A stretch of 64,000 nt of DNA, from NCBI GenBank assembly GCA_965199245.1, contig CBDAQP010000003.1, forward strand, positions 992,001 through 1,056,000, in the 5' to 3' direction. The notes below the pieces were generated by a model. That model saw only the letters and a list, made by a program, of their open reading frames with translations, was not told the DNA's origin and did no database searches. The position numbers and the translations under genes were made by a program. Position 1 is the stretch's first letter. Each line of letters opens with the position of its first letter. Below are positions 44,076 through 54,000 of the stretch, in pieces. The DNA comes from Carbonatibacter sp965199245 (GTDB taxonomy: Bacteria > Pseudomonadota > Alphaproteobacteria > Kiloniellales > Kiloniellaceae).

Positions 44076-44090
44076 TTAATTTTTTTTTAA
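44076..44090 (+). promoter_or_regulatory. CtrA-binding site (TTAA-N7-TTAA) upstream of ctrA
   Basis: TTAA (44076-44079) and TTAA (44087-44090) are separated by exactly seven bases, the CtrA recognition pattern, 70-84 bp ahead of the ctrA start. Autoregulation is known for ctrA in Caulobacter. The spacer is a T-run, so a chance match in AT-rich DNA is possible. The rest of the 300-bp gap (43861-44159) shows nothing I can identify. Confidence 0.55.
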
Positions 44091-44159
44091 TCAGGCCATA
44101 AACCTGATAAAAAACGTCAGGCATAAATAGGTATCATACAATAAAAAAGGTAAAAACCA

Positions 44160-44837
44160 TTGCGAATTTTATTGGTTGAAGACGATGCCATCACGGCCCA
44201 AAGCATTGAAATGATGCTAAAATCCGAAGGTTATGTGTGCGATACAACCGACCTCGGCGAAGACGGGCTAGACCTCGGTAAAATTTATGATTATGACATT
44301 ATCATTCTGGACTTGCTGTTGCCGGATATGGAGGGCTACGAAGTCATCCGCCGGATGCGGGCGACAGGAGTCAAAACACCGATCTTGATTTTATCCGGTC
44401 TGGATGGACTAAATGACAAAATCAAGGGCTTGGGATTTGGTGCTGATGATTACCTGACCAAACCTTTCGACAAGCGCGAACTCATCGCACGTATTCAAGC
44501 CATTGTTCGCCGCTCTAAAGGCCATTCTGAATCTCTGATTAAAACCGGATGCCTGACCGTCAACCTCGATACCCGAACGGCAGAGATCAATAACAAACCT
44601 CTACACCTAACGGGGAAAGAATACAGCATTCTCGAACTGCTTTCCCTACGGAAGGGGACAACGCTCACAAAGGAAATGTTCCTCAATCACCTCTACGGCG
44701 GAATCGACGAACCGGAATTGAAAATTATCGATGTCTTTGTCTGTAAACTTCGCAAAAAGCTTAAAAACGCCACAGGCAACGAAAGCTATATCGAAACCGT
44801 TTGGGGGCGCGGTTACGTCCTGCGCGACCCCTCCTGA
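44160..44837 (+). CDS. ctrA: Cell-cycle/flagellar master response regulator CtrA
   Basis: A 225-residue OmpR-family regulator. TTG start at 44160 gives MRILLVEDDAITAQSIEMML. The phospho-acceptor is Asp51 in IIILDLLLPDMEGYEVIRRM, with acidic pocket Glu7-Asp8-Asp9 and Lys in YLTKPFDKRELIARIQAIVR. The winged-helix domain is NLDTRTAEINNKPLHLTGKE, YSILELLSLRKGTTLTKEMF and IIDVFVCKLRKKL, very characteristic of CtrA. In Rhodospirillales CtrA mostly controls motility genes. Confidence 0.93.
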   Translation: MRILLVEDDAITAQSIEMMLKSEGYVCDTTDLGEDGLDLGKIYDYDIIILDLLLPDMEGYEVIRRMRATGVKTPILILSGLDGLNDKIKGLGFGADDYLTKPFDKRELIARIQAIVRRSKGHSESLIKTGCLTVNLDTRTAEINNKPLHLTGKEYSILELLSLRKGTTLTKEMFLNHLYGGIDEPELKIIDVFVCKLRKKLKNATGNESYIETVWGRGYVLRDPS

Positions 44838-44874
44838 GGGGGGCGACTCTTTACAAATTGTGCCGTACCAGACA

Positions 44875-45205
44875 TCATGACAAAAAGCGCGACAAGCCAT
44901 AGACACCGCGCTGTCCCGGGACGAGTTTAAAGTCATCGGAAATACCCAGAACAGTCTCTGCACCACCAAGGAACAAAAATCCATCGTCCTGAAGTGCCGG
45001 GGACAGGCGGGATAAAACTTCGCCCTTGGTTTCATGATCGAAATAGATCAAGACATTTCGGCAAAAAATCACATCAAACTTCCCCAGTCCAGAAAAATTA
45101 GACAAAAGGTTTAACGGCATAAAGTTCACCATACGTTACAACTTATCAGAAATTTTCCACTCATCACCATTTTGGGTAAAGTGCTTCATCAAAATCTGGA
45201 TAGGC
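44875..45205 (-). pseudogene. cheR: 3' fragment of chemotaxis methyltransferase CheR
   Basis: The conserved CheR C-terminal core is present: RMVNFMPLNLLSNFSGLGKF, DVIFCRNVLIYFDHETKGEV, FLFLGGAETVLGI. Upstream in the same frame PIQILMKHFTQNGDEWKISD is also CheR, but an in-frame TAA lies at 45136-45138. The frame ends at the IS3-family element at 45206, so the first half of the protein, with its helical domain and part of the SAM site, is gone. Non-functional. Confidence 0.88.
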
Positions 45206-45264
45206 TAAGCTGGTTCCAGTTTCCTGGACAATCCGTCAGCATAATTAAGGTGTATTCCGGTTGC

Positions 45265-46110
45265 TCATGCTGCTGCCTTATTTACATCCATCAGCGGGGC
45301 ATGCCCCGGTGGGTGGTTCCAATAAGCCTCCTGGGGTGTCTGTCCGTCAAGTGCTGAATGGGGGCGGTGACGATTATAGAAATCGAACCAATCCTTGATG
45401 ACACTGCGGGCTGTGAAACCGTTATCCAATTCATGCAGATCGACCGCTTCATATTTCAGGCTACGCCAGAGCCTTTCGATGAAGATGTTATCCATCCAGC
45501 GCCCCCGGCCATGAGATGCGGATGTCATGATCCTTCAGCAGACCAGTGAAGTCCTGGCTGGTGAATTGGCTGCCCTGATCGCTATTGAATATCTCGGGCT
45601 TGTCATACTTCTGCAAAGCCTCTTCCCATGCCTCAAGGCAGAAGGATGCCTCCATGCTGTTGGACAGCCGCCATGAGAGAACATACCGACTGGCCCAGGA
45701 TCACCACCAGATACAGAAAGCCACGCTGTACGGCGATATAAGTGATGTCTGCACACCAAACCTGATTGGGGCGGGTGATCTGCATATCCCGCAGCACATA
45801 CGGATAGATCCGGTGGTCGGGGGGGGGCGGGGTGCGCGGGGCCTGGTCGATCGCCTGCAAGCCCACGCATCAACCCGCGCACCCGGTGACGACCAACAGA
45901 CCGACCTTCCCGGCGCAATTGCCGAACCATCTGACGGGAACCATAAAACGGATACTGCATGGAGAGCCGGTCAATCTGTTGCATCAATTCCAATGTCTCC
46001 GGGCTTTCGCCGATAGGCTGGGAATAGGGAGAGGAGCGGCTGATATGCAGAAGCCGGCATTGTCGGCTCAACCGGGCGGGACTGGATCATGGCCTTCCGT
46101 TCCGGTCTGC
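45265..46110 (-). pseudogene. IS3-family OrfB (DDE transposase), frameshifted
   Basis: Three frames carry consecutive parts. IDRLSMQYPFYGSRQMVRQL (about 45960-46010) is the N-terminal HTH_21-type region. TRPNQVWCADITYIAVQRGF (about 45740-45800) holds the first catalytic Asp. MDNIFIERLWRSLKYEAVDL and YNRHRPHSALDGQTPQEAYW (45300-45500) hold the last catalytic Glu and the C-terminal signature. Transposition would need another copy. Confidence 0.85.
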
Positions 46111-46392
46111 TCATCGCTTGAACCCGTTCGCCAAAAAATCCCGTTCCACCGTCAACTGACCGATCCTGGCATGAAGCTCATGTACTTCGCTATCCCGCTG
46201 CGATGAGGCGTTCTCCCGCTTGACAGAAAACACCTCTCCCAGGCCTGCGATCGCCTGGCACTTCCATGTGCTGACCTGGTTCGGGTGCACCTTGTGGCGG
46301 GCGGCAATTTCCTGAACCGTCATATCCCCGCCAAGCGCTTCAAGCGCAACCCTGGCTTTCAAATCTCCTGAAAATCGGCAGCGTGTTGTCAT
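46111..46392 (-). CDS. IS3-family OrfA
   Basis: A 93-residue HTH protein that is normally fused by programmed frameshift to OrfB. RFSGDLKARVALEALGGDMT, VQEIAARHKVHPNQVSTWK and a leucine-zipper tail (LHARIGQLTVERDFLANGF) are all typical. Intact, but its partner OrfB is broken. Confidence 0.88.
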   Translation of the reverse strand: MTTRCRFSGDLKARVALEALGGDMTVQEIAARHKVHPNQVSTWKCQAIAGLGEVFSVKRENASSQRDSEVHELHARIGQLTVERDFLANGFKR

Positions 46393-46461
46393 CGTCGTAT
46401 TCCTTCAATGTGTGGGGGGAATACACCTTAACAAACTGTCCGAAAATCCGGAACCAGCTCA

Positions 46462-47418
46462 GTCTCCACACCCTTCATGACAAAGTTGATTTTTTTATCC
46501 AGTTCATGCGCCAGGTCACGCACAATACGCGGCAATTTTGCCCAAGCATTTCCAATTGGTTGCATCCGTGTCTTCATAACGCCTTCTTGCAACTCTGAAA
46601 CAACGTGGTTCAAACGCTGGAGAGGAACAGCAAACTCGCTTTCTTTTTGAGTGCGAAGAATCTGCAAAACCTGATTGCGCGTCAGAACAAGCTCGGAGAC
46701 CATGGTCATTAAATTTTCAAGAACATCAACACTGACAAAAATAGTCTGGTTCGCGACCGAGGCTTCTGAGGGCTGTTTCTTTTCTGCACCAGACGACACA
46801 GGATCTATAGGTGACGACGGAGCCACAGGCGCAGAATCCTCAGAAACCCCAGGAACGGCGGGAGAAACAGTTGCCGATTCAACAGGTGGGTGTGCCGGAG
46901 GAGGCGCAACTACCGCAAAGTCAGGCCCCGGAACCTCGCGAAAAGGAGCACTCCAGCTCGTTCAATTCCTCTTCTACGACAACAGCGGGAGAGGCAGACG
47001 GCGCAACGGACGTGGCACCAGACGCAACAGCTCCCGCATCACCCCCATCCGCATGGGCATTCAAACGCGCAATCAGATCGCTGTCATCTCCTTCGGGTTC
47101 TACCTCAGTTGCCTCAAGAACACTGAAAATATCGCGGATTCTGTCCAAGCATTCGAGAATGAGCGAGACACCTTTTTCGCTGACCTGCAATTCACCATCA
47201 CGGAACCTGCCCATGATGTTTTCACCGGAATGCGCAACGGATTCAAGGCGGGGAAGGCCAAGAAAATCACAGTTTCCCTTGATCGTGTGCATCAAACGGA
47301 AAATGCTACTCAGCAACTCAGTGTCATTGGGATTCTGTTCGAGATTTACTAAATCAACATCTAAGGTGGTCAAACCTTCGTTCGTTTCCGTCAGAAACTC
47401 GCTTAAAAGATCATCCAT
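46462..47418 (-). pseudogene. cheA: 5' fragment of chemotaxis histidine kinase CheA, also frameshifted
   Basis: From the ATG at 47418: MDDLLSEFLTETNEGLTTLD, then the P1 phosphotransfer motif IFRLMHTIKGNCDFLGLPRL with the phospho-His. After a Pro/Ala-rich linker the frame stops at 46921; a one-base shift near 46950 resumes APFREVPGPDFAVVAPP and goes on to the P3 region (IFVSVDVLENLMTMVSELVL, VVSELQEGVMKTRMQPIGNA). It breaks at VMKGVETEL, where the IS3 element starts. The ATPase (P4) and CheW-like (P5) domains are absent, so there is no kinase. Confidence 0.9.
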
Positions 47419-47619
47419 AATCGCATCCCGGCACGAAAATCTAATAAAATAAGGACTTAACCAAGGGTGAAAAAACCTCGTCGTAAAAATCAAAGGGGGG
47501 CTTCAACAGCCCTTTTGACGAAAAGCAAGAAAAAAAACAGAGGGTTATTTCTTTGTCACAGCGACAGCTTAAAACCGCTAATCACATTGACAGAAAAGTG
47601 ACAGCGTCGCACTCTATCT

Positions 47620-47638
47620 GATAATAAGAATTATAATC
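47620..47638 (+). promoter_or_regulatory. Fur-type iron box
   Basis: GATAATAAGAATTATAATC agrees with the 19-bp Fur consensus at 15 positions, including GATAAT at the left end. It lies about 32 bp ahead of the iron permease start at 47670 and would repress it in iron-rich cells. A Mur or Irr site would look different. Confidence 0.6.
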
Positions 47639-47669
47639 GTTATTTGACTTAAAGATTTTAGGAATCGAT

Positions 47670-49367
47670 TTGACCTTGCCACACAGCGAAAAACAAACGG
47701 ACAGATTTTCACCTCGATTTTTCTGGACAACGCGGTTTAGTCTCCCTCTCAAAAGCCTGTCGCTCTGCCTCGCCTTTGCGTTTGTTTTACCAGTATTTGT
47801 CGTCGTAGTTAGTGCGTTTCAGACCCCCAATAATCTGTGGCAACATTTGATCGAAAATGTTTTGGCCGACTACGTCATGACAACCGCTGTTCTGGCCGTT
47901 GGCGTTGCCTGCCTCGTGGCGATAATCGGGACAGGAACCGCTTGGCTTGTGACCTTTTACAGCTTCCCCGCCGTGCGCCTACTGGAATGGGCTTTAATTT
48001 TACCGCTCTGTGTTCCCGCCTATGTCATGGCCTACAGCTATACAGATTTCCTTCAGACCAGCGGCCCTCTCCAGTCTCTCCTGCGCGAAATGACGGGTCT
48101 GGGTTATGGCGAATATTGGTTCCCCGAAATACGCTCACTGGGTGGGGCAACCCTCATGCTCGGTTTTGTTCTTTATCCTTATGTCTACATGCTCGCGCGC
48201 GCCAGCTTTAACGAACAATCCGTATGTGCCCTCGATGCAGGACGGACACTGGGCGCAGGATCTGCACGGCTCTTTTTCAAAGTCGCCCTCCCACTCGCTC
48301 GCCCCGGTATCTTGGCCGGAACAGCCCTTGCGGTTATGGAAACACTGGCAGATTTCGGAACGGTATCTTTTTTTGGCCTCCAGACCTTTACAACCGGAAT
48401 CGTCAATGCTTGGCTGAGTTTTGGCGACCTCGCAACCGCCCGGCAGCTTGCAAGCTGTCTCCTAATCTTTGTGTTTGTCGCCTTGACCTTTGAACAGCTC
48501 TCACGGCGCGAGGCCCGCTACCACCATGCCACACACCGCTATCAGCCCCTGCCCCGTACAAAACTGGCGACTATCCCGGCGACACTCGCGCTGGTGAGTT
48601 GTTTGATTCCATTTTTTATTGGCTTCGCCATTCCGGCTCTGATTCTCCTCACGATGAGCATAGAACTTGGCCTAGATCAATTCGGGTTGCGTTTCTTCAC
48701 GCTAGCAGGGAACAGCGTCACCATTGCCATGACGACAGCCTTGGCCGCTGTTATACTCGCCCTGCCGCTGGTTTACGCAAAGCGGCTCGCCCCGAGTCTC
48801 CTGACAAACTTTGCGACCAGAGCCGCCGCTATGGGTTACGCCATCCCCGGGACTGTCGTGGCATTGGGGGTTCTCTTTCCCCTCTCTGCTCTCGATCATC
48901 TTTTGGCCTCTTGGCTCGAAAAAGCCCTCGGCCTCTCTGTCGGGCTATTGCTCACAGGAACAATTGCCGCGCTGGTTTTTGCCTGTCTGGTTCGCTTTAT
49001 GGCCGCATCAATTCAAACACTTGAAAGCGGCTTGCAAAAAATCAGACCCACAATGGAAGACGCCGCGCGCACACTGGGTAAGGGAAAATACGCGACGCTG
49101 TGGCATATTCATATGCCCTTGATGAAGGGAAGCCTCCTGACTGCAGGATTGATGGTCTTTGTCGATGTCATGAAGGAACTGCCCGCCACATTGGTCATGC
49201 GGCCTTTCAACTTTGATACTCTCGCCGTTGAGGCCTACAACCTTGCCTCTGATGAGCGTCTCGCCGAAGCCTCGACCTCCTCATTGACGATTGTCGTCGT
49301 TGGACTACTCCCAGCCATTCTCCTCAGCCGCGCTATCTCACGCAGCCGGGCCGGACAAGGAGTTTAG
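47670..49367 (+). CDS. Iron(III) ABC transporter permease (FbpB/SfuB type)
   Basis: A 565-residue double-length permease starting at TTG 47670. Two homologous halves of about six membrane helices each carry the EAA loops ALDAGRTLGAGSARLFFKVA LPLARPG (first half) and EDAARTLGKGKYATLWHIHM (second half). LPLCVPAYVMAYSYTDFLQT and FVDVMKELPATLVMRPFNFD are typical of the FbpB/SfuB ferric-iron group. No substrate-binding protein or ATPase gene is adjacent, so its partners must be elsewhere or lost. The Fur box upstream supports iron. Confidence 0.88.
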   Translation: MTLPHSEKQTDRFSPRFFWTTRFSLPLKSLSLCLAFAFVLPVFVVVVSAFQTPNNLWQHLIENVLADYVMTTAVLAVGVACLVAIIGTGTAWLVTFYSFPAVRLLEWALILPLCVPAYVMAYSYTDFLQTSGPLQSLLREMTGLGYGEYWFPEIRSLGGATLMLGFVLYPYVYMLARASFNEQSVCALDAGRTLGAGSARLFFKVALPLARPGILAGTALAVMETLADFGTVSFFGLQTFTTGIVNAWLSFGDLATARQLASCLLIFVFVALTFEQLSRREARYHHATHRYQPLPRTKLATIPATLALVSCLIPFFIGFAIPALILLTMSIELGLDQFGLRFFTLAGNSVTIAMTTALAAVILALPLVYAKRLAPSLLTNFATRAAAMGYAIPGTVVALGVLFPLSALDHLLASWLEKALGLSVGLLLTGTIAALVFACLVRFMAASIQTLESGLQKIRPTMEDAARTLGKGKYATLWHIHMPLMKGSLLTAGLMVFVDVMKELPATLVMRPFNFDTLAVEAYNLASDERLAEASTSSLTIVVVGLLPAILLSRAISRSRAGQGV

Positions 49368-49391
49368 ACAGAGAGGGGAGGTGCCTGGAGT

Positions 49392-49802
49392 TTAAACATC
49401 TTGACGATTCTTGTCCTGATCGCCCAGCAGGGCCTGCGCCATCTCGTCCAGGACACCCAGAACCGCCACATTGGCGTCATAAGCCCGGGCCGCAACACGG
49501 AGATTTACCGTTTCACGCACGGGAGAAACGCCCGTTTGGACTCCCCCTGCCGCAAGCAATCCCCCTGACAAACTTTGCGGAACCGGGCCATCACCGAGAT
49601 CATTGCGGGCATCCTCGCGGCGCACTGCGGTTTTCACACCTCCGCCCGGCAGAGCAGCCGACTCCACCACCGCAGGCTGAAAGGGAGTAACCTCAGGCCG
49701 CGCCGCCGCATTAAGAAAGCGCACATTAACCATATTACCAGCGGAAACCAACGCCCGCACAGAATTGGCCCGAAGCCCTGAAACCGGAAGATCAAAACGC
49801 AT
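49392..49802 (-). CDS. Small flagellar rod/hook-type protein
   Basis: A 136-residue protein; the ATG at 49802 follows AGGTG. The N-terminus MRFDLPVSGLRANSVRALVS then AGNMVNVRFLNAA is a degenerate version of the flagellar basal-body rod motif. The C-terminus PVRETVNLRVAARAYDANVA plus VLGVLDEMAQALL is the matching C-terminal motif that coils with it. The centre is only about 65 residues, shorter than FlgC or FlgB. It stands alone between a permease and an efflux operon. A proximal rod or junction protein is likely. Confidence 0.65.
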   Translation of the reverse strand: MRFDLPVSGLRANSVRALVSAGNMVNVRFLNAAARPEVTPFQPAVVESAALPGGGVKTAVRREDARNDLGDGPVPQSLSGGLLAAGGVQTGVSPVRETVNLRVAARAYDANVAVLGVLDEMAQALLGDQDKNRQDV

Positions 49803-49956
49803 ATCACACCTCGCCGAATGAAACCTGGCGGAACGATTCTGCCTGCAACAAAAGCCAAAGGCAAGCAACAAGGGGTCTTGAAAATCGGGGGAGGTATCTC
49901 CATAGTTCAACCTCCGCATGTCTGCGGGTATGCAGGTGAAAAAACGGAACCGACAG

Positions 49957-51057
49957 ATGAACAAATCATTTTTGATTGCCGTGATTTTAGCCTCAGGAAC
50001 AACAGCGTGGATTCTATCGGGTACCTTCAACCAGACAACGACGCAAACCCTGTCCAAACCACCCGCCGACCTGGTTCAGGAAAACGCCCCTCAATCTGTT
50101 CGTGTGCAAGTCTTTCACGCCCGCAATTATAGGCCGTCTCTTGTCCTCGCCGGACAGAGTGAGGCCATCCGCCGGGCATCTGTCACCTCCGAAACACAAG
50201 GCCCGATTCAAGAACTCCCTATCGAAAAGGGTCGTTTTGTCAAACGCGGAACAATCCTTGCCACCGTTGCGCTCAACGACAGAGCCGCCAAACTCGCAGA
50301 AGCCAAGGCCCTGCTGAGACAACGCGAAATGGAATACGATGCCGCCCGCCGCCTCTCAAAAAAGGGATTCAGGGCCGAAACACAGTTGGTCGCGCACAAG
50401 GCGGCCCTGGAATCCGCACGGGCGCGTGTCCTTCAAAGCCAGCTTGAACTCAACAGAACAACGATCAAAGCGCCCTTTGACGGCATCTTGCACACGCGCC
50501 GCGTCGAAAAAGGAACCATCCTGCGCCCCGGTGACAGTCTGGGAACCTTGCTTGATCTATCATCGATTGTGATCTCCGCCGAAGTCAGCGAACGACAGGT
50601 CGCCCAACTGTCTATAGGAGACCCTGCACGAGTCATACTGGCCTCTGGTCAGACCGCAAACGGTTCCATTCGCTTTATTGCTACCGCAGCAAACCCGAGA
50701 ACCCGCACCTTTGAAATCGAGGTTCTCGTCCCCAACCCCGATCTTTCAATCCCGGCAGGCATGACCGCCACCCTCACCTTCGCCGCGCCCCCCCGGCGGG
50801 CGCATCTGGTCTCCCCCGGGATTCTGACCTTGCGCGATGATGGGCGCGTCGGTGTCTTTATCCTGACAGAACACAACCGCGTTCGCTTTGTCCCGGCCGA
50901 TATTATTGCCAACAGTTCCAGCGGAATGTGGCTGGCGGGATTGCCGGAAAAGGCTGTTCTCATCACCACTGGACAGGAATTTATTGTTGATCGACAGGAC
51001 GTTTTGCCGATTGACGCCCGGACTCTGCAACCTCTTCAACAGGACAGGGCGGAGTAA
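49957..51057 (+). CDS. RND efflux periplasmic adaptor subunit
   Basis: A 366-residue membrane-fusion protein. The ATG at 49957 directly precedes the membrane anchor FLIAVILASGTTAWILSG; further in-frame ATGs at 49918 and 49930 are less well placed. Lipoyl-like halves (VTSETQGPIQELPIEKGRFV and KAPFDGILHTRRVEKGTILR) flank a coiled coil (about 90-150), followed by the beta-barrel domain (SERQVAQLSIGDPARVILAS). It carries substrate from the periplasm to an outer-membrane channel. The pump gene starts 5 bp downstream; no outer-membrane factor gene is present. Confidence 0.88.
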   Translation: MNKSFLIAVILASGTTAWILSGTFNQTTTQTLSKPPADLVQENAPQSVRVQVFHARNYRPSLVLAGQSEAIRRASVTSETQGPIQELPIEKGRFVKRGTILATVALNDRAAKLAEAKALLRQREMEYDAARRLSKKGFRAETQLVAHKAALESARARVLQSQLELNRTTIKAPFDGILHTRRVEKGTILRPGDSLGTLLDLSSIVISAEVSERQVAQLSIGDPARVILASGQTANGSIRFIATAANPRTRTFEIEVLVPNPDLSIPAGMTATLTFAAPPRRAHLVSPGILTLRDDGRVGVFILTEHNRVRFVPADIIANSSSGMWLAGLPEKAVLITTGQEFIVDRQDVLPIDARTLQPLQQDRAE

Positions 51058-51062
51058 CGGGA

Positions 51063-54000
51063 ATGACTGCCATTATCACCGCCGCTCTGACCCATGCGCG
51101 GACTGTTCTGACCGCGTTAGTGTTGCTCCTGATCAGCGGGCTTGTGGCCTATGTGACAATCCCCAAAGAAGACACGCCAGACATCAACGTCCCCTTTATC
51201 TATGTCAGCCTGCATCAAGAGGGCCTCTCCCCCACCGACTCTGAACGGTTATTGGTCAAACCTGTTGAACAACAACTCAAATCTATCGAAGGCGTCAAGG
51301 AAATGACCGCAACAGCCTATCAAGGGGGTGGAAATGTCAGGCTAGAATTTGATGCAGGTTTTGACGTTGACGTTGCCATGAACCAGGTGCGCGAAAAAGT
51401 TGATGCCGCCAAGCTGCCCGCAGAGGCCGATCAGCCCAGCGTCAATGAAATCAACCTCAGTCTCTTTCCCATCCTTGTTGTCAATCTTTCCGGTGCTGTG
51501 CCAGAGCGCACCCTGCTGCGCGCCGCAAATCGACTGCAAGACAAAATCGAATCCGTCCAAACAGTTCTGGAGGCCCGCATTGTCGGTGAACGCAAAGAGC
51601 TGTTGGAACTGATTATTGATCCAGTGGCCCTCGAAAGCTACAACATTGATGCCAAGGCGGTTGTCGCGGGCATTTCACGTTCAAACATTGTTGTTGCAGC
51701 TGGTACAATGGACACCGGACAGGGACGGTTTTCCATTCAGGTTCCAGGTGTTTTTGAAACCACAGCCGATATTCTCAATATGCCCATCAAATCAGACGGC
51801 GATGCTGTTGTGCGGGCAGGGGATGTTGTGTCTTTACGCAAAACCTTCAAAGACGCCAACGACACCGCGCGCGTGAATGGTCAAAAGGCACTGACCATTG
51901 AAATTTCCAAACGCACCGGCACCAATATTATCGAAACAATCAATCAGGTTCGCGCCGTCGTCGCGGAAGAAAGCGCACAATGGTTCGATGTCATTGAGGT
52001 CAGCTTTTCACAGGACGAATCCACAAAAATTAAAACGATGCTACTGGATTTACAAAACAATGTCGCCTCAGCCATTCTTTTGGTTTTGATCGTAGTGATT
52101 GCCGCCCTGGGCTTTCGCTCTGGTCTTTTGGTTGGCTTGGCGATTCCGGGGTCTTTCCTGACGGGAATTTTGTTGCTTGATGCCTTTGGCCTGACCGTCA
52201 ATATTATTGTCCTCTTTAGCCTCATTCTCGCCGTCGGGATGTTGGTGGACGGGGCCATTGTTGTCACAGAATTCGCTGATCGCAAAATGAGCGAGGGCCT
52301 GACCCGCTTTAAGGCCTATCAGATCGCGGGCCATCGGATGGCGTGGCCCATTATCACCGCCACCATGACGACTCTGGCCGCCTTCGCCCCCCTCCTTTTC
52401 TGGCCCGGAACAGTTGGAGAGTTCATGCGCTATATGCCGTTGACCCTTGTCATGACGCTCGCGGCGTCTTTGGTCATGGCCCTGATCGTTATTCCGACCA
52501 TCGGTAGCCTGATCGGAAAACCGGCAAAAAAACCCCAAGAAAAAATAGAAGAATCAACAAACTATGATCTGGCAATGCTGTCTGGCCTGACCGGACTCTA
52601 TGCCCGTGTCTTAAAAAATGCTCTCAAATACCCAGGGCTGGTTATGCTGGCCGCCGTGGGACTTCTCGTGGCCTCCTTTGTGCTCTATGGACAGCTGGGC
52701 AAGGGTGTTGAATTTTTCCCCAAGGTTGACCCTGATCGCTTTGCACTTCAAATCAGGGCGCAGGGCAACATGTCACTGAACGAACGCGATGCTCTGGTTG
52801 GCGAGGTCGAGGATATCGTCCTTGATCTCCAGCGCGAATACGGTGAATTTCACAGTATCTACACCACCGCACAAGCCAAGGCCAACTCTGGAGGCGACAT
52901 GCCCGAGGACGTGATCGGCACAATCGATATCGAGCTGATTGACTGGTTTGCCCGCCGCCGCGCCAATGTGATTATTGATGACATCAGGACACGCACGCAA
53001 AAGCTCGCCGGCCTTGCCATCGAAGCCAGAGAAGAAGAAGCAGGCCCACCCGTGGGCAAAGCTATTCAGCTGGAAATTTTCTCACACAACTCGGCAAAAC
53101 TCTACGCCACCGCCCGACGCATTGCAGGCAAATTTTCCGAAACAGAGGGTTTGCTTGACATCGAAGACGGCCTGCCCCTGCCCGGTATTGAGTGGCAGTT
53201 GAGCGTTGACCGCGCACAGGCGGCAAAATTCGATGTCGATATTGCTTTGATCGGCAACTACATCCGCATGTTGACCAATGGAATGACGGTTGGAGCCTAC
53301 CGCCCGAATGACAGCGACGAAGAGGTTGACATCGTCGTACGCCTGCCCAAAGACAACCGCACTCTTGACCAAATGGATCAGATGCGGGTCAAAACCGAAA
53401 AGGGAACAATCCCGCTGTCTAATTTTGTCACCCGCACCGCTATGCCCAAGGTTGCCTTAATCAATCGGGTCGAAGGGAAACGGAGCCTGACGGTCAGGGC
53501 GGAAGTTGCCCCCGGATTTCTCGCCGATAACCTCGTCCAAGACCTCCAGGAATGGGCAAAAGCGCAAGACTGGAGTCCAGACATCACAATTAAATTCAAG
53601 GGCGAAAACGAAGAACAAGATAATGCCAGGGCGTTCCTCGGGCAGGCTTTGGTCGTCGCACTGTTCCTCATTGCCATTATCCTGGTCACACAGTTCAACA
53701 GCTTTTACAGTGCCGCGCTGATCCTGTCCGCCGTCATCATGTCCACAGCGGGCGTTATGTTAGGACTTTTAGTGATTCAGCAACCTTTTAGCATTATCAT
53801 GTCGGGCGTTGGTATCATTGCCCTGGCAGGAATTGTCGTCAACAATAATATCGTACTGATTGATACCTATGACCGTCTGTGCAAAATCCATCACGATCCT
53901 GTCGAGGCCATCCTCAGGACAGGGATACAACGTCTTCGCCCTGTGATGCTGACGACGATTACGACTATTCTGGGGCTGATGCCAATGGCCTTGTCAATGA

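Larger units (their letters stand above)
45206..46461 (-). mobile_element. IS3-family insertion sequence at a chemotaxis deletion junction
   Basis: About 1256 bp with related ends (TAAGCTGGTTCCAG inward at 45206; TGAGCTGGTTCCGG read from 46461), plus an internal inverted motif TTAAGGTGTATTCC near both ends. It contains an OrfA gene and a broken OrfB on the minus strand. No target duplication is present. One side is cheR, the other cheA, which are not normally adjacent, so it marks a deletion. Confidence 0.85.

Noticed and set aside
44827..44845. Possible ctrA terminator CCCCTC-CTGA-GGGGGG
   Set aside because: Stem has mismatches and no T-run follows.
45206..45215. Target-site duplication of the IS3 element
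   Set aside because: Flanks GGC and AGT do not match; agreement of AGC/GCT is part of the inverted ends. This supports a deletion instead.
49844..49857. TGGC-N6-TTGCA on the minus strand ahead of the small rod-type gene, resembling a sigma-54 promoter
   Set aside because: The GG and GC pairs are two bases too close, and sigma-54 spacing is strict.
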